Shown here piece by piece: positions 51,282 to 58,656 of a stretch of DNA of 64,000 bases. The notes below the pieces were generated by a model. That model made no database searches. It was not told where the DNA came from and saw nothing but the letters and a program-made list of their open reading frames with translations. This DNA comes from Amycolatopsis sp. EV170708-02-1. Lineage in GTDB: Bacteria; Actinomycetota; Actinomycetes; Mycobacteriales; Pseudonocardiaceae. The stretch covers positions 7,688,001 to 7,752,000 of the forward strand of contig NZ_CP092497.1 in assembly GCF_022479115.1 (NCBI RefSeq), read 5' to 3'. The position numbers and the translations under genes are program-made. How positions within the stretch are numbered: the stretch's first letter is position 1; every line of letters starts with the position of its first letter.

Positions 51282-52472
51282 TCAGCGCTCGGCGCGCTGG
51301 TAGGCGGTGACGACGGCGGCGCCGCCGAGTCCGATGTTGTGCTGCAGCGCGGCCTGGAGGCCGTCGACCTGGCGTTTGTCCGCGGTCCCGCGCAGTTGCC
51401 AGGTGAGTTCGGCGCATTGCGCGAGGCCGGTGGCGCCGAGCGGGTGTCCCTTGGAGATCAGCCCGCCGGACGGGTTGACGACCCACTTCCCGCCGTAGGT
51501 GGTGTCACCGGAGTCGACGAGCTTCCCGGCCTCCCCTTCGGCGCAGAGCCCGAGCGCTTCGTAGAGCAGGAGTTCGTTGGCGGAGAAGCAATCGTGCAGC
51601 TCGATGACCTGGAAGTCCTCCGCACCGAGCCCGGCCTGGTCGTACACCTGGCGCGCGGCCTGGACGTTCATGTCGTAGCCGATGATGTTCTTCGCGGTGC
51701 CGTCGAAGGTGCTGGCGAAGTCGGTGGTCATCGCCTGCCCGACGATCTCCACGGCCTGCCCGGCCAGCCCATGCGAGTCCACAAAGGACTCACTGGCGAG
51801 GATCGCCGCGCCGGAACCGTCCGAGGTCGGCGAGCACTGGAGCTTCGTGAGCGGGTCGTAGATCATCCGCGAGTCCAGGATGTCCTGCAGTGAATAGCTT
51901 TCCTGGAACTGCGCGTACGGATTGTTCACCGAATGCCGGTGGTTCTTCTCGCCGATCTTGGCGAAGTGCTCGGCGGTGGTGCCGTAGGTCTTCATGTGTT
52001 CGCGGCCCGCCGCGCCGAACATCCACGGCGCGGGCGGGAAGAGCACCTCGGAGATCTCCGCGAGCGCCTGGATGTGCCTGCCCATCGGCTGCTCGCGGTC
52101 GTCGTAGGTCGAGCCGAGCGATCCGGGCTGCATCTTCTCGAAGCCGAGCGCGAGCGCGCAGTCCGCGCGGCCGCCCCGGATCGCCTCCGCGGCCAGGTAC
52201 AGCGCGGTCGACCCGGTCGAGCAGTTGTTGTTGACGTTGACGACCGGGATCCCGGTCATGCCGAGTTCGTAGACCGCGCGCTGCCCCGAGGTCGACTCGC
52301 CGTAGACGTAGCCGACGTAGGCCTGCCGCACCTCGTCGAAGGAGATCCCGGCGTCTTCGAGCGCCTTGGTCCCGGATTCCTTCGCCATCTGCGGGTAGTC
52401 CCAGCCCTCGCGGCGTCCGGGTTTCTCGAACTTCGTCATGCCCACGCCGACGACGTACACCTTGTTGGCCAC
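51282..52472 (-). CDS. Thiolase / lipid-transfer (SCP-x-type) acetyl-CoA acetyltransferase
   Basis: This is a 396-residue protein. The nucleophilic Cys is in [13 protein letters not shown], the catalytic His in [10 protein letters not shown] and a second conserved His in [11 protein letters not shown]. These motifs match SCP-x and lipid-transfer thiolases of actinomycete sterol and fatty-acid degradation, not the classic AtoB type. GTG 52472 was chosen because AAGGAG lies seven bases upstream. It is the first gene of the operon with the SRPBCC, MaoC, SDR and acyl-CoA dehydrogenase genes, and is controlled by a promoter carrying a TetR-type operator. Confidence 0.8.
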   Translation of the reverse strand: MANKVYVVGVGMTKFEKPGRREGWDYPQMAKESGTKALEDAGISFDEVRQAYVGYVYGESTSGQRAVYELGMTGIPVVNVNNNCSTGSTALYLAAEAIRGGRADCALALGFEKMQPGSLGSTYDDREQPMGRHIQALAEISEVLFPPAPWMFGAAGREHMKTYGTTAEHFAKIGEKNHRHSVNNPYAQFQESYSLQDILDSRMIYDPLTKLQCSPTSDGSGAAILASESFVDSHGLAGQAVEIVGQAMTTDFASTFDGTAKNIIGYDMNVQAARQVYDQAGLGAEDFQVIELHDCFSANELLLYEALGLCAEGEAGKLVDSGDTTYGGKWVVNPSGGLISKGHPLGATGLAQCAELTWQLRGTADKRQVDGLQAALQHNIGLGGAAVVTAYQRAER

Positions 52473-52504
52473 CACGACGCTCCTTGTCGTTGCTGTTGGA
52501 ACTG

Positions 52505-52532
52505 AAGATACAGACAGGTCTGTATTTATCAA
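52505..52532 (-). promoter_or_regulatory. Promoter with embedded TetR-type operator of the thiolase operon
   Basis: On the minus strand, TTGATA (52532-52527) and TATCTT (52510-52505) are separated by 16 bases. The spacer is covered by ATACAGACAGGTCTGTAT (52508-52525), whose 8-base arms ATACAGAC and GTCTGTAT are perfect inverted repeats. A further half site (ACAGGTCTG) lies about 16 bases upstream. A repressor here would block RNA polymerase directly. No TetR gene is adjacent. Confidence 0.7.
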
Positions 52533-52647
52533 CCCTTACATACAGGTCTGAACGGATGTTACTTACGGCACGGTGCGTGTCAGGTGACGCAGACGGGAGG
52601 GCCGCACCCCCGTTAAACAGGGAGAACACGACTCACAGGGGGTAACG

Positions 52648-53595
52648 ATGAAACGGACGAGCATGGTCCTGGCGGCCACCGTCGCCGCCGGGCTGCTGTC
52701 GACGGGCACCGCCTCGGCAGCCGGTTGGACGATGAGCTACCTACGGCCGCCGGGCGGCGACGCCATCCGGGTGGTGGCCACCGACGGGGCCGGAAGCTAC
52801 GCGGGGCACTCCGACCGGGGGCTGCTCACCTGGTCGGGCTGGATGGTGCGGAACCACGGCTTCCCGGCGGGCCACGACACGGTCGAAGCCGTGGACGAGA
52901 ACACCTCGAAGGCGATTCTCACGAACGGGTACGCGATCTCGACGAGGACCAAAAGCTCGTTCGTCTTCCAGAACGGCGGATTCCAGCTGCTGGAGAAGGT
53001 CCCGGGGTACGCCCAGACGGTCGTCACGGGGATGAACAACCGCGGCGACATCGTCGGCCACGTGTTCAACGATCCGCGCTATGGCTCGTGGGCGGCGTTC
53101 TGGCCGGCCGGCGACCGCGCGCACCCGGTGTTGCTGGACACCCCGCCGTTGCTCAGCCCGGTGGACATCGACCACGACGGCACGATCCTGATGCAGGAGC
53201 AGGGCGGCGGTGCCTGGCTCTGGAAGGACGGCACGACACGGCAACTCGTCCCTCCCGAGGGCGTCCGCGAAGCACGCGCCATCGCGATCCGGGACGGCAA
53301 GGTGCTGGCGGACACCCAAGGCGGCCAACGGCTTTGGACGGCCTACGACACTTCCATCCCGGTGCCGGAATCCATGACGGTGACCGCGCTCAACGGGTCA
53401 GGACTCCTCACGGGCTGCCTGCGGACCATGGGTACCGCCACGATTCCCGCGGCGTGGTCGCCGGGAGGTCCGGTGGAGACGCTTCCCGCGCCGTCCAGCG
53501 GTTGCGGCGCGATCGTGAGCGACAACGGGGAAATCATGGGGACCCTGCAGGACGACGACTACTTCGACAAGCTCGTGGTGTGGCGCCGTGGCTAA
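52648..53595 (+). CDS. Secreted protein with HAF-type beta-repeats
   Basis: This is a 315-residue precursor with a signal peptide ending STGTASAA. The mature part repeats a pattern such as MNNRGDIVGHVFNDPRYGSWAAFWPAGD and IDHDGTILMQEQGGGAWLWKDGTTRQL, resembling the HAF extracellular repeats that form beta-propeller-like folds. It is rich in Trp and Gly and contains one or two Cys. The role is unknown. The ATG at 52648 follows GGGGGTAAC. It is divergent from the thiolase operon and followed nine bases later by the RraA-like gene. Confidence 0.65.
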   Translation: MKRTSMVLAATVAAGLLSTGTASAAGWTMSYLRPPGGDAIRVVATDGAGSYAGHSDRGLLTWSGWMVRNHGFPAGHDTVEAVDENTSKAILTNGYAISTRTKSSFVFQNGGFQLLEKVPGYAQTVVTGMNNRGDIVGHVFNDPRYGSWAAFWPAGDRAHPVLLDTPPLLSPVDIDHDGTILMQEQGGGAWLWKDGTTRQLVPPEGVREARAIAIRDGKVLADTQGGQRLWTAYDTSIPVPESMTVTALNGSGLLTGCLRTMGTATIPAAWSPGGPVETLPAPSSGCGAIVSDNGEIMGTLQDDDYFDKLVVWRRG

Positions 53596-53604
53596 AGTCG
53601 GGGC

Positions 53605-54312
53605 ATGGATCCCGAAGAGCTTCGGCAGCGGTTCTCTCTGCTGACCACCGCACATCTGACCGACGGTTGTGTGCGCGCCGGCGTTCAGGTCCGGTGCGCG
53701 CCCACCGGCACGCACTCGGTCGTGCCCGGCGGCCGCGTGGCCGGGCGGGTCACCCCCGCCCGGCACGTCGGCAGTGTCGACGTCTTCCTGGAGGCGTACG
53801 AAATCGCGAACCCCGGCGACGTCCTCGTCGTCGACAACGGCGGCAGGCTCGACGAGAGCTGCGTCGGGGACCTCGCGGTCCTCGAAGCGCAGGCGGCCGG
53901 GCTGAGCGGCGTGGTCATCTGGGGGCTGCATCGCGACACCGCCGACATCAGGAAGATCGGGCTGCCGGTGTTCAGCCTCGGCTCGATCCCGACCGGCCCG
54001 CTCTCGGTCTCCGCCCGCCCGGACGGCGCGCTCGAATCGGCCGTCGTCGGCGAGTGGACGGTGACCCGGGAGGACCTCGTGTTCGGTGACGACGACGGCG
54101 TCCTGTTCGTCCCGGCCGGCCGGGCGGACGAGGTCCTGGACCGCGCCGAAGGCATCCGCGACACCGAGCGACGGCAAGCCGACCGGATCCGCGCCGGAGA
54201 GTCCCTTCGCGAGCAAGTGCGCTTCGCCGACTTCCTCGCGGAGCGGGCGAAGTCGCCTTCGCTGACGTTTCGGCAGCACCTGCGGGCGGTCGGGGGCGCC
54301 ATCGAGGAGTAG
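53605..54312 (+). CDS. RraA-family protein (aldolase-like)
   Basis: This is a 235-residue protein. The RraA/HMG-aldolase fold is suggested by TTAHLTDGCVRAG at the N-terminus, NPGDVLVVDNGGRLDESCVGDLAVLEAQAAGLSGVVIWGLHRDTADIRKIGLPVFSLG in the middle (metal/substrate site with Arg-Asp), and GEWTVTREDLVFGDDDGVLFVP near residue 155. The family covers RNase E inhibitors and 4-carboxy-4-hydroxy-2-oxoadipate-type aldolases. No RNase E is nearby, so aldolase-like activity is more likely. Its TAG stop lies at the edge of an AGCAAGGGACCTTTGCT repeat. Confidence 0.7.
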   Translation: MDPEELRQRFSLLTTAHLTDGCVRAGVQVRCAPTGTHSVVPGGRVAGRVTPARHVGSVDVFLEAYEIANPGDVLVVDNGGRLDESCVGDLAVLEAQAAGLSGVVIWGLHRDTADIRKIGLPVFSLGSIPTGPLSVSARPDGALESAVVGEWTVTREDLVFGDDDGVLFVPAGRADEVLDRAEGIRDTERRQADRIRAGESLREQVRFADFLAERAKSPSLTFRQHLRAVGGAIEE

Positions 54313-54333
54313 CAAGGGACCTTTGCTACCACC
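54308..54333 (+). repeat. AGCAAGGGACCTTTGCTACCAC element
   Basis: This copy begins with the stop codon of the RraA-like gene (GAGTAGCAAGGGACC) and lies between convergent genes. The core AGCAAGG / CCTTTGCT is a near-palindrome with one bulged base. Confidence 0.75.
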
Positions 54334-54385
54334 GGAGGGCCTGACCAGGGAAAACAGGCCTCGGTCAGGCCTCCGGGACCCCCGG

Positions 54386-55201
54386 CTACGAGGTCTTCGA
54401 GCCGCCGAGCCACAGCAGACCGTCGATGACGAAGCGGTTCTGCACCTCACTGGCGAAGGTCGACGAAAGCGGCTGGTTCGTCTCGTAGTTCATCTTGTTG
54501 TGGCCGAAGTTGGCGTAGAGCATCTTGTACTTGGCGTTGGTCCAGAGGATCGGGTAGTACCCGCTGTACCAGGACTGGTTCGGGTCGGTCCCGAGTGGGA
54601 AGCTCACCGGGTCCACCGACGCGAGGATCCGGATGTCCGGGTTCTTGCGCAGGTCGCTGTTCCAGGCGTACCACTCGCTCACCGACGAGGTGAACGTCGC
54701 GGGCAGCCGCGTGGTCGAGGGATGCGGCCGGTTCTCCACCTTCAGCGTCGCCGTCGTCGGGCCCCAGGTGTTGGACTTGAACGCACCCGTGCCGAGGAAC
54801 CTGTTGTGGTACCAGTCCCAACTGGACGGATTGGTATTGAAGGCGGCCACGTGGAAGCCGAAGAACGCGCCGCCGGCGTTCATGTAGCGCTCGAAGCCCG
54901 AACGCTGTGCCGAGGTCTGCGGCAGGTCGTCCAGGAACAGCACGACCTGGTACTGCGAGGGCTGCAGCGAGGTCAGCCGGTTCCAGTCGTTGGTAGCGGT
55001 GTAGCCGAAGTTGTTCTGTGAAGCGGTTTTCGGGAACCACTGGTTGGCTTCCTTGACGAAGCTGATGTGCGCCGGGTCGTAGGTGCCGTTGTAGAACGCG
55101 AGCACCTTGAACGCGGGCGCCGCCTGTGCCGTCACCGGCGCCAACGCCAGTGCGAGACACGAAACGAACAGCAGAGCGAGCCGGACCGCGAATTTCCTCA
55201 T
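54386..55201 (-). CDS. Secreted ThuA-domain protein
   Basis: This is a 271-residue precursor with a signal peptide ending TAQA. The ThuA-like glutamine-amidotransferase fold is visible in FKVLAFYNGTYDPAHISFVKEANQWFP, YQVVLFLDDLPQTSAQRSGFERYMNAGGAFFGFHVAAF and the C-terminal ILWTNAKYKMLYANFGHNKMNYET. ThuA proteins are tied to sugar (trehalose, glucoside) metabolism and are often secreted in actinomycetes, sometimes beside carbohydrate-binding domains, which are absent here. A DasR-like site lies 64 bases upstream, linking it to amino-sugar or chitin use. The reaction is unknown. Confidence 0.75.
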   Translation of the reverse strand: MRKFAVRLALLFVSCLALALAPVTAQAAPAFKVLAFYNGTYDPAHISFVKEANQWFPKTASQNNFGYTATNDWNRLTSLQPSQYQVVLFLDDLPQTSAQRSGFERYMNAGGAFFGFHVAAFNTNPSSWDWYHNRFLGTGAFKSNTWGPTTATLKVENRPHPSTTRLPATFTSSVSEWYAWNSDLRKNPDIRILASVDPVSFPLGTDPNQSWYSGYYPILWTNAKYKMLYANFGHNKMNYETNQPLSSTFASEVQNRFVIDGLLWLGGSKTS

Positions 55202-55264
55202 ACCTCACCACCCATGCCGAGAGTGCGTAAGTTCATAGCTTGAATTAACACATGACGCAGCATC

Positions 55265-55280
55265 GGTGGTCTAGACCTGC
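55265..55280. promoter_or_regulatory. DasR-responsive element (dre)-like site near the ThuA-like gene
   Basis: GGTGGTCTAGACCTGC keeps the eleven-base core TGGTCTAGACC of the DasR consensus and matches 13 of 16 positions overall. It lies between the divergent ThuA-like and LysR genes, 64 and 55 bases from their starts. Confidence 0.6.
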
Positions 55281-55334
55281 GAGAAATCCGGTTCCCGGTG
55301 ACCGGAATCGGCCCGGATCGATAACCTGGAGATT

Positions 55335-56219
55335 ATGGAACTGCGGGATATCGAGATCTTCCTGGCGCTGGCCGACGAACTGCATTTCGGCCGCACCGCG
55401 GACCGCCTGCACGTCTCGCAGGCGAGGGTGAGCCAGACGATCAAGCAGGTGGAGCGCCGGATCGGCGTCCCACTGTTCGCCCGCACCAGCCGCCGGGTCC
55501 GGCTCACGCCGATCGGCGAGCGGCTGCGGGACGACCTCGGCCCCGCCTACCGCGCGCTGCACGAAGGCATCGACCGCGCGATCGCGGCCGGCCGCGGGAT
55601 CGGCGGCGTGCTGCGGCTGGGCTTCGAAGCGCCCGGCGTCGCCGACCTGACCGAAGACCTGCTGGACCGTTTCCGGCAGCGCTACCCGGACACCGAACTG
55701 CTCATCCGCGAGGCCGAATTCGCCGACCCGTTCGCGATGCTGCGATCGGGTGAGATCGACGTCCTGGTGACGCTCCTTCCGGCCGACGAACCCGATCTCA
55801 CGACCGGACCGGTCGTGTACACCGAACCGATGGTGCTCGCGGTGTCGTCGAAACACCCTTTCGCGCGAAGGAAGTCAGTCACCCTCGACGACCTCGCCCG
55901 CGACACCGTCCTTCGCGCGGCGCATCCGCCGGAGCCGTACTGGATCGAAGAACCGCGGCAGTGGCTGACGCCGGCCGGGCATCCCGTGAGCCGGGGCACC
56001 CCTTTCGCGACCTTTCAGGAGCTGCTCGCCGCGATCGCCACCGGCGCCGGCATCTGCCCGCTCGCCGCGCACGCGCGGGAGTACTTCAGCCACCCGCGAA
56101 TCCGCTTCGTGCCCTTCGCCGGCTCACCCGACGTCGAGTGGGGCCTCGTCTGGCCGCACTCCGCCGAGACAGCCCGCGTACAGGCCTTCGCCGCCGTCGC
56201 CTCCGCTTCGCGCCCCTGA
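55335..56219 (+). CDS. LysR-family transcriptional regulator
   Basis: This is a 294-residue protein. The N-terminal winged helix-turn-helix reads [50 protein letters not shown], followed by the linker and the periplasmic-binding-like effector domain ([33 protein letters not shown]). It is divergent from the ThuA-like gene with 133 bases between starts, a classic LysR arrangement, so it may regulate that gene. The effector is unknown. Confidence 0.8.
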   Translation: MELRDIEIFLALADELHFGRTADRLHVSQARVSQTIKQVERRIGVPLFARTSRRVRLTPIGERLRDDLGPAYRALHEGIDRAIAAGRGIGGVLRLGFEAPGVADLTEDLLDRFRQRYPDTELLIREAEFADPFAMLRSGEIDVLVTLLPADEPDLTTGPVVYTEPMVLAVSSKHPFARRKSVTLDDLARDTVLRAAHPPEPYWIEEPRQWLTPAGHPVSRGTPFATFQELLAAIATGAGICPLAAHAREYFSHPRIRFVPFAGSPDVEWGLVWPHSAETARVQAFAAVASASRP

Positions 56220-56451
56220 CCTGCGGAAAGAGAGCAAGGGACCTTTGCTACCACGTCCCCGGCGAACAGGGGCGTAGTGGTGCTGACTGACTGTGTGGAT
56301 TTTGGTGCGTTGGATGACCAGAAATCCACACGGTCACCACGGCGCGGAGAGCAAGGGACCTTTGCTACCACCCGGCGCCCGAACCGACCCCGAACAGCAT
56401 GAAGGCCCCTTCCCTCGACTGAGCCGAGGGAAGGGGGCCTTCACGGGAAAA
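56220..56451. repeat. Repeat-filled gap after the LysR gene
   Basis: Two copies of the AGCAAGGGACCTTTGCTACCAC element lie at 56232-56254 and 56347-56371 in the same orientation. Between them, perfect 10-base arms GTGTGGATTT (56293-56302) and AAATCCACAC (56332-56341) form a further inverted repeat. A GAAGGCCCCTTCCCTCG palindrome with one bulged base (56401-56417 and 56425-56442) sits just before the DsbA-like stop and is a likely terminator. Confidence 0.75.
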
Positions 56452-57246
56452 CTAGCTGACGACCTTCTGCACCCAGTCCTGCTCCAGCTTCACGACCTGC
56501 CCGTTCGAGGTGACGGTCGGCGTGCCGAAACCGGGGCCGTTGCCGAAGTCCTGCTGCAGCGACGGGTCCGTCGAGATCTTCTTGTACGCGTCCTGGATCT
56601 CCTGCTCGTACGCGCCGCTGTTGACCTTGAGCGCGAAGGCCGGGTCGGTGATGCCGACGTCCTGGCCGAGCTTGATCAGCTGCGCCTTGTCGAACCCGCG
56701 CCCGCCTTCCTCCGGCTGGTCCTTGAACAGCGCGTCGTGGAAGGCGAGGAACTTGCCCGCGTCGGCCGCGGCGAGGGAGGCGTTCGCGGAGTCCAGCGAG
56801 TAGCCCGGCGGGTCGGAGCGCTGGTTGAGCATCGGCAGCATGTGGTACCGGACCTGCAGGGTCCCGTTGTTCACCTGCTCCTCGATCTGGCCCTTGAACG
56901 ACTCTTCGAACTGCTTGCAGACCGGGCAGAGGAAGTCGGCGTAGATGTCGATGGTCTTCTTCGCCTCGGGCTTGCCGACGACCACGGCGGCCCCTTCGCG
57001 CTTCTCGACGACACCGGGCGCCGAAGCGGTCTGCTGCGCCCCGATCACCTTGCCCTCGGTGCTGTCCTTGCTGGACGTCGTCCAGACGACACCACCGATC
57101 ACCAGCGCGGCGAGGACGACCACCGCGACGGTGATCGCGACGACCTTCTTCTTGTCGCCGCCGGCGACGCCCCTGGCCTGTGCCACCGAACGCGCCGCCG
57201 TCTGCTGCTGCTTGCGTTTCCGAGCGTTGCGCTCAGCTCCACCCAC
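56452..57246 (-). CDS. Membrane-anchored DsbA-family thiol oxidoreductase
   Basis: This is a 264-residue protein. A basic cytosolic stretch (RNARKRKQQQ) and one membrane helix (34-55) precede an extracytoplasmic thioredoxin-like domain with the active site CPVC (Cys107, Cys110) and the cis-Pro motif GFGTPTVTSNG near the C-terminus. The layout matches actinobacterial DsbA-type proteins that form disulfides in exported proteins. It follows the MauE-like gene by two bases, and that protein probably re-oxidises or supports it. Confidence 0.85.
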   Translation of the reverse strand: MGGAERNARKRKQQQTAARSVAQARGVAGGDKKKVVAITVAVVVLAALVIGGVVWTTSSKDSTEGKVIGAQQTASAPGVVEKREGAAVVVGKPEAKKTIDIYADFLCPVCKQFEESFKGQIEEQVNNGTLQVRYHMLPMLNQRSDPPGYSLDSANASLAAADAGKFLAFHDALFKDQPEEGGRGFDKAQLIKLGQDVGITDPAFALKVNSGAYEQEIQDAYKKISTDPSLQQDFGNGPGFGTPTVTSNGQVVKLEQDWVQKVVS

Positions 57247-57248
57247 GA

Positions 57249-57770
57249 TTATTCGTTCCCTTCAGCGATACCCACATAGTCGTCGTCGGCGGGGGCCCCG
57301 GAGTTCCCGAGCCAGCCGTCCACCGACAGCCAGGTCCGCGGCCGCACGATCAGCCACACACCCAAGAGCGCGAATCCGAGATCCCTGGCGATCTCCTGCG
57401 GATACTGCGTCTGATCCGCGGCGATCTGACCGCCACCGCCGAAGCAGCCGCAGTCGATGCTCAGCCCGCGCGCCCAGGATTGGGCGATGGCGGCGATGAG
57501 CACCGCGAGCAGCAGCACCGACAGCACCGACACCCACCGGGTGACGAACCCGGCGAGCAGGAACAGGCCGAGCGCCAGTTCGACGAGCGGCATCCCGATC
57601 GCGACCGGGCGGACGAGCCCGTCCGGCAGGACATCGAAGGCCTGGACCGCGATGTAGGTCTGCCCCGGATCGCTGATCTTCAGCGCTCCGGAAATCAACC
57701 AGACGGCGGCCAGTCCGAGCCGGGCGAGTGTGCCCACGGCGTCGAGTACGACTTGGGGCGGTCTACGCAC
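57249..57770 (-). CDS. MauE/DoxX-family redox-associated membrane protein
   Basis: This is a 173-residue protein with four helices (ARLGLAAVWLISGALKISDP, IGMPLVELALGLFLLAGFVTRW, VLSVLLLAVLIAAIAQSWARG, DLGFALLGVWLIVRPRTW). The second periplasmic loop holds IDCGCFGGGG with two Cys, the MauE family hallmark. It is co-transcribed with the DsbA-like gene, so a role in extracytoplasmic disulfide formation is likely. Confidence 0.8.
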   Translation of the reverse strand: MRRPPQVVLDAVGTLARLGLAAVWLISGALKISDPGQTYIAVQAFDVLPDGLVRPVAIGMPLVELALGLFLLAGFVTRWVSVLSVLLLAVLIAAIAQSWARGLSIDCGCFGGGGQIAADQTQYPQEIARDLGFALLGVWLIVRPRTWLSVDGWLGNSGAPADDDYVGIAEGNE

Positions 57771-57828
57771 GGGCCTAGGCTAACCGCCGACCCTGAGAAC
57801 AACGTGAGGCGGCGGACGGAGGCACCCG

Positions 57829-58656
57829 ATGAGGGGACGCGCCCTGCTGGTGGCCTGCTTGATGCTGGTCACAGCGGCGGCCTGCGGCGAAGACGCCGGT
57901 CCGTCGGATTCCGTCGTCGCGCGCGCCGTCGCGTCCAACAAGCTCACCATCGGCATCCGCTTCGACCAGCCGGGACTTTCCCGGAGGACGATGGACGGCC
58001 GGTACGTCGGCTTCGACGTCGACGTGGCGAAGTACGTCGCGAGCGAACTGGGGGTCGACGAGGATCACATCACCTGGCACGACAGCAGGCCGTCGTCCCG
58101 CGAGACGGACATCACCTCGGGCATCACGGATCTGATGGTGGCGACCTACTCCATCACCGAAAAGCGCAAACAGGTCGTCGGCTTCGCCGGGCCGTACTTC
58201 GACACCGGCCAGGATCTCCTCGTCCGGCTCCGGTCGACCGACATCACCGGTCCCGAGAACCTCAACGGCCGCAAGCTGTGCGCCGTGGGCGGCACCACCT
58301 CCGCCGAGCAGGTGCGCGACAAGTTCGCCCAGGCCGTGCAGCTCGTCGAGTACCCGCGCTATCAGGACTGCGTCACCGCCCTGCTCGCCGGGCAGGTGGA
58401 CGCGGTGACCACCGACGACGTCATCCTCGCCGGATACGTGGCGCAGAACCCGGAGCTGCTGAGGGTCGTCGGCAAACCGTTCTCGAAGGAGAAGTACGGC
58501 ATCGGCCTGCGCAAGGAAGACACCGAGGGCCGGGCGGCGGTGGCCAAGGCGATCCAGAAGATGATCTCGTCCGGGGAGTGGCTCGAATCGCTGAACCGCA
58601 ACATCGGCCCGTCCGGCTACCGGATCCCGCCTCCTCCTCAGGTCACCGAGAAGTGA
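57829..58656 (+). CDS. Amino-acid-type (family 3) solute-binding lipoprotein
   Basis: This is a 275-residue precursor. The lipobox TAAAC places the lipidated residue at Cys19. The mature part follows GluB/GlnH proteins: KLTIGIRFDQPGLSRRTMDGRYVGFDVDVAKYVASELG, ITSGITDLMVATYSITEKRKQVVGFAGPYFDTGQDLLV and KYGIGLRKED near the end. It probably binds glutamate or a similar amino acid. No permease or ATPase is adjacent; it overlaps the HrpB helicase gene instead, so its transporter must be elsewhere. Confidence 0.8.
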   Translation: MRGRALLVACLMLVTAAACGEDAGPSDSVVARAVASNKLTIGIRFDQPGLSRRTMDGRYVGFDVDVAKYVASELGVDEDHITWHDSRPSSRETDITSGITDLMVATYSITEKRKQVVGFAGPYFDTGQDLLVRLRSTDITGPENLNGRKLCAVGGTTSAEQVRDKFAQAVQLVEYPRYQDCVTALLAGQVDAVTTDDVILAGYVAQNPELLRVVGKPFSKEKYGIGLRKEDTEGRAAVAKAIQKMISSGEWLESLNRNIGPSGYRIPPPPQVTEK

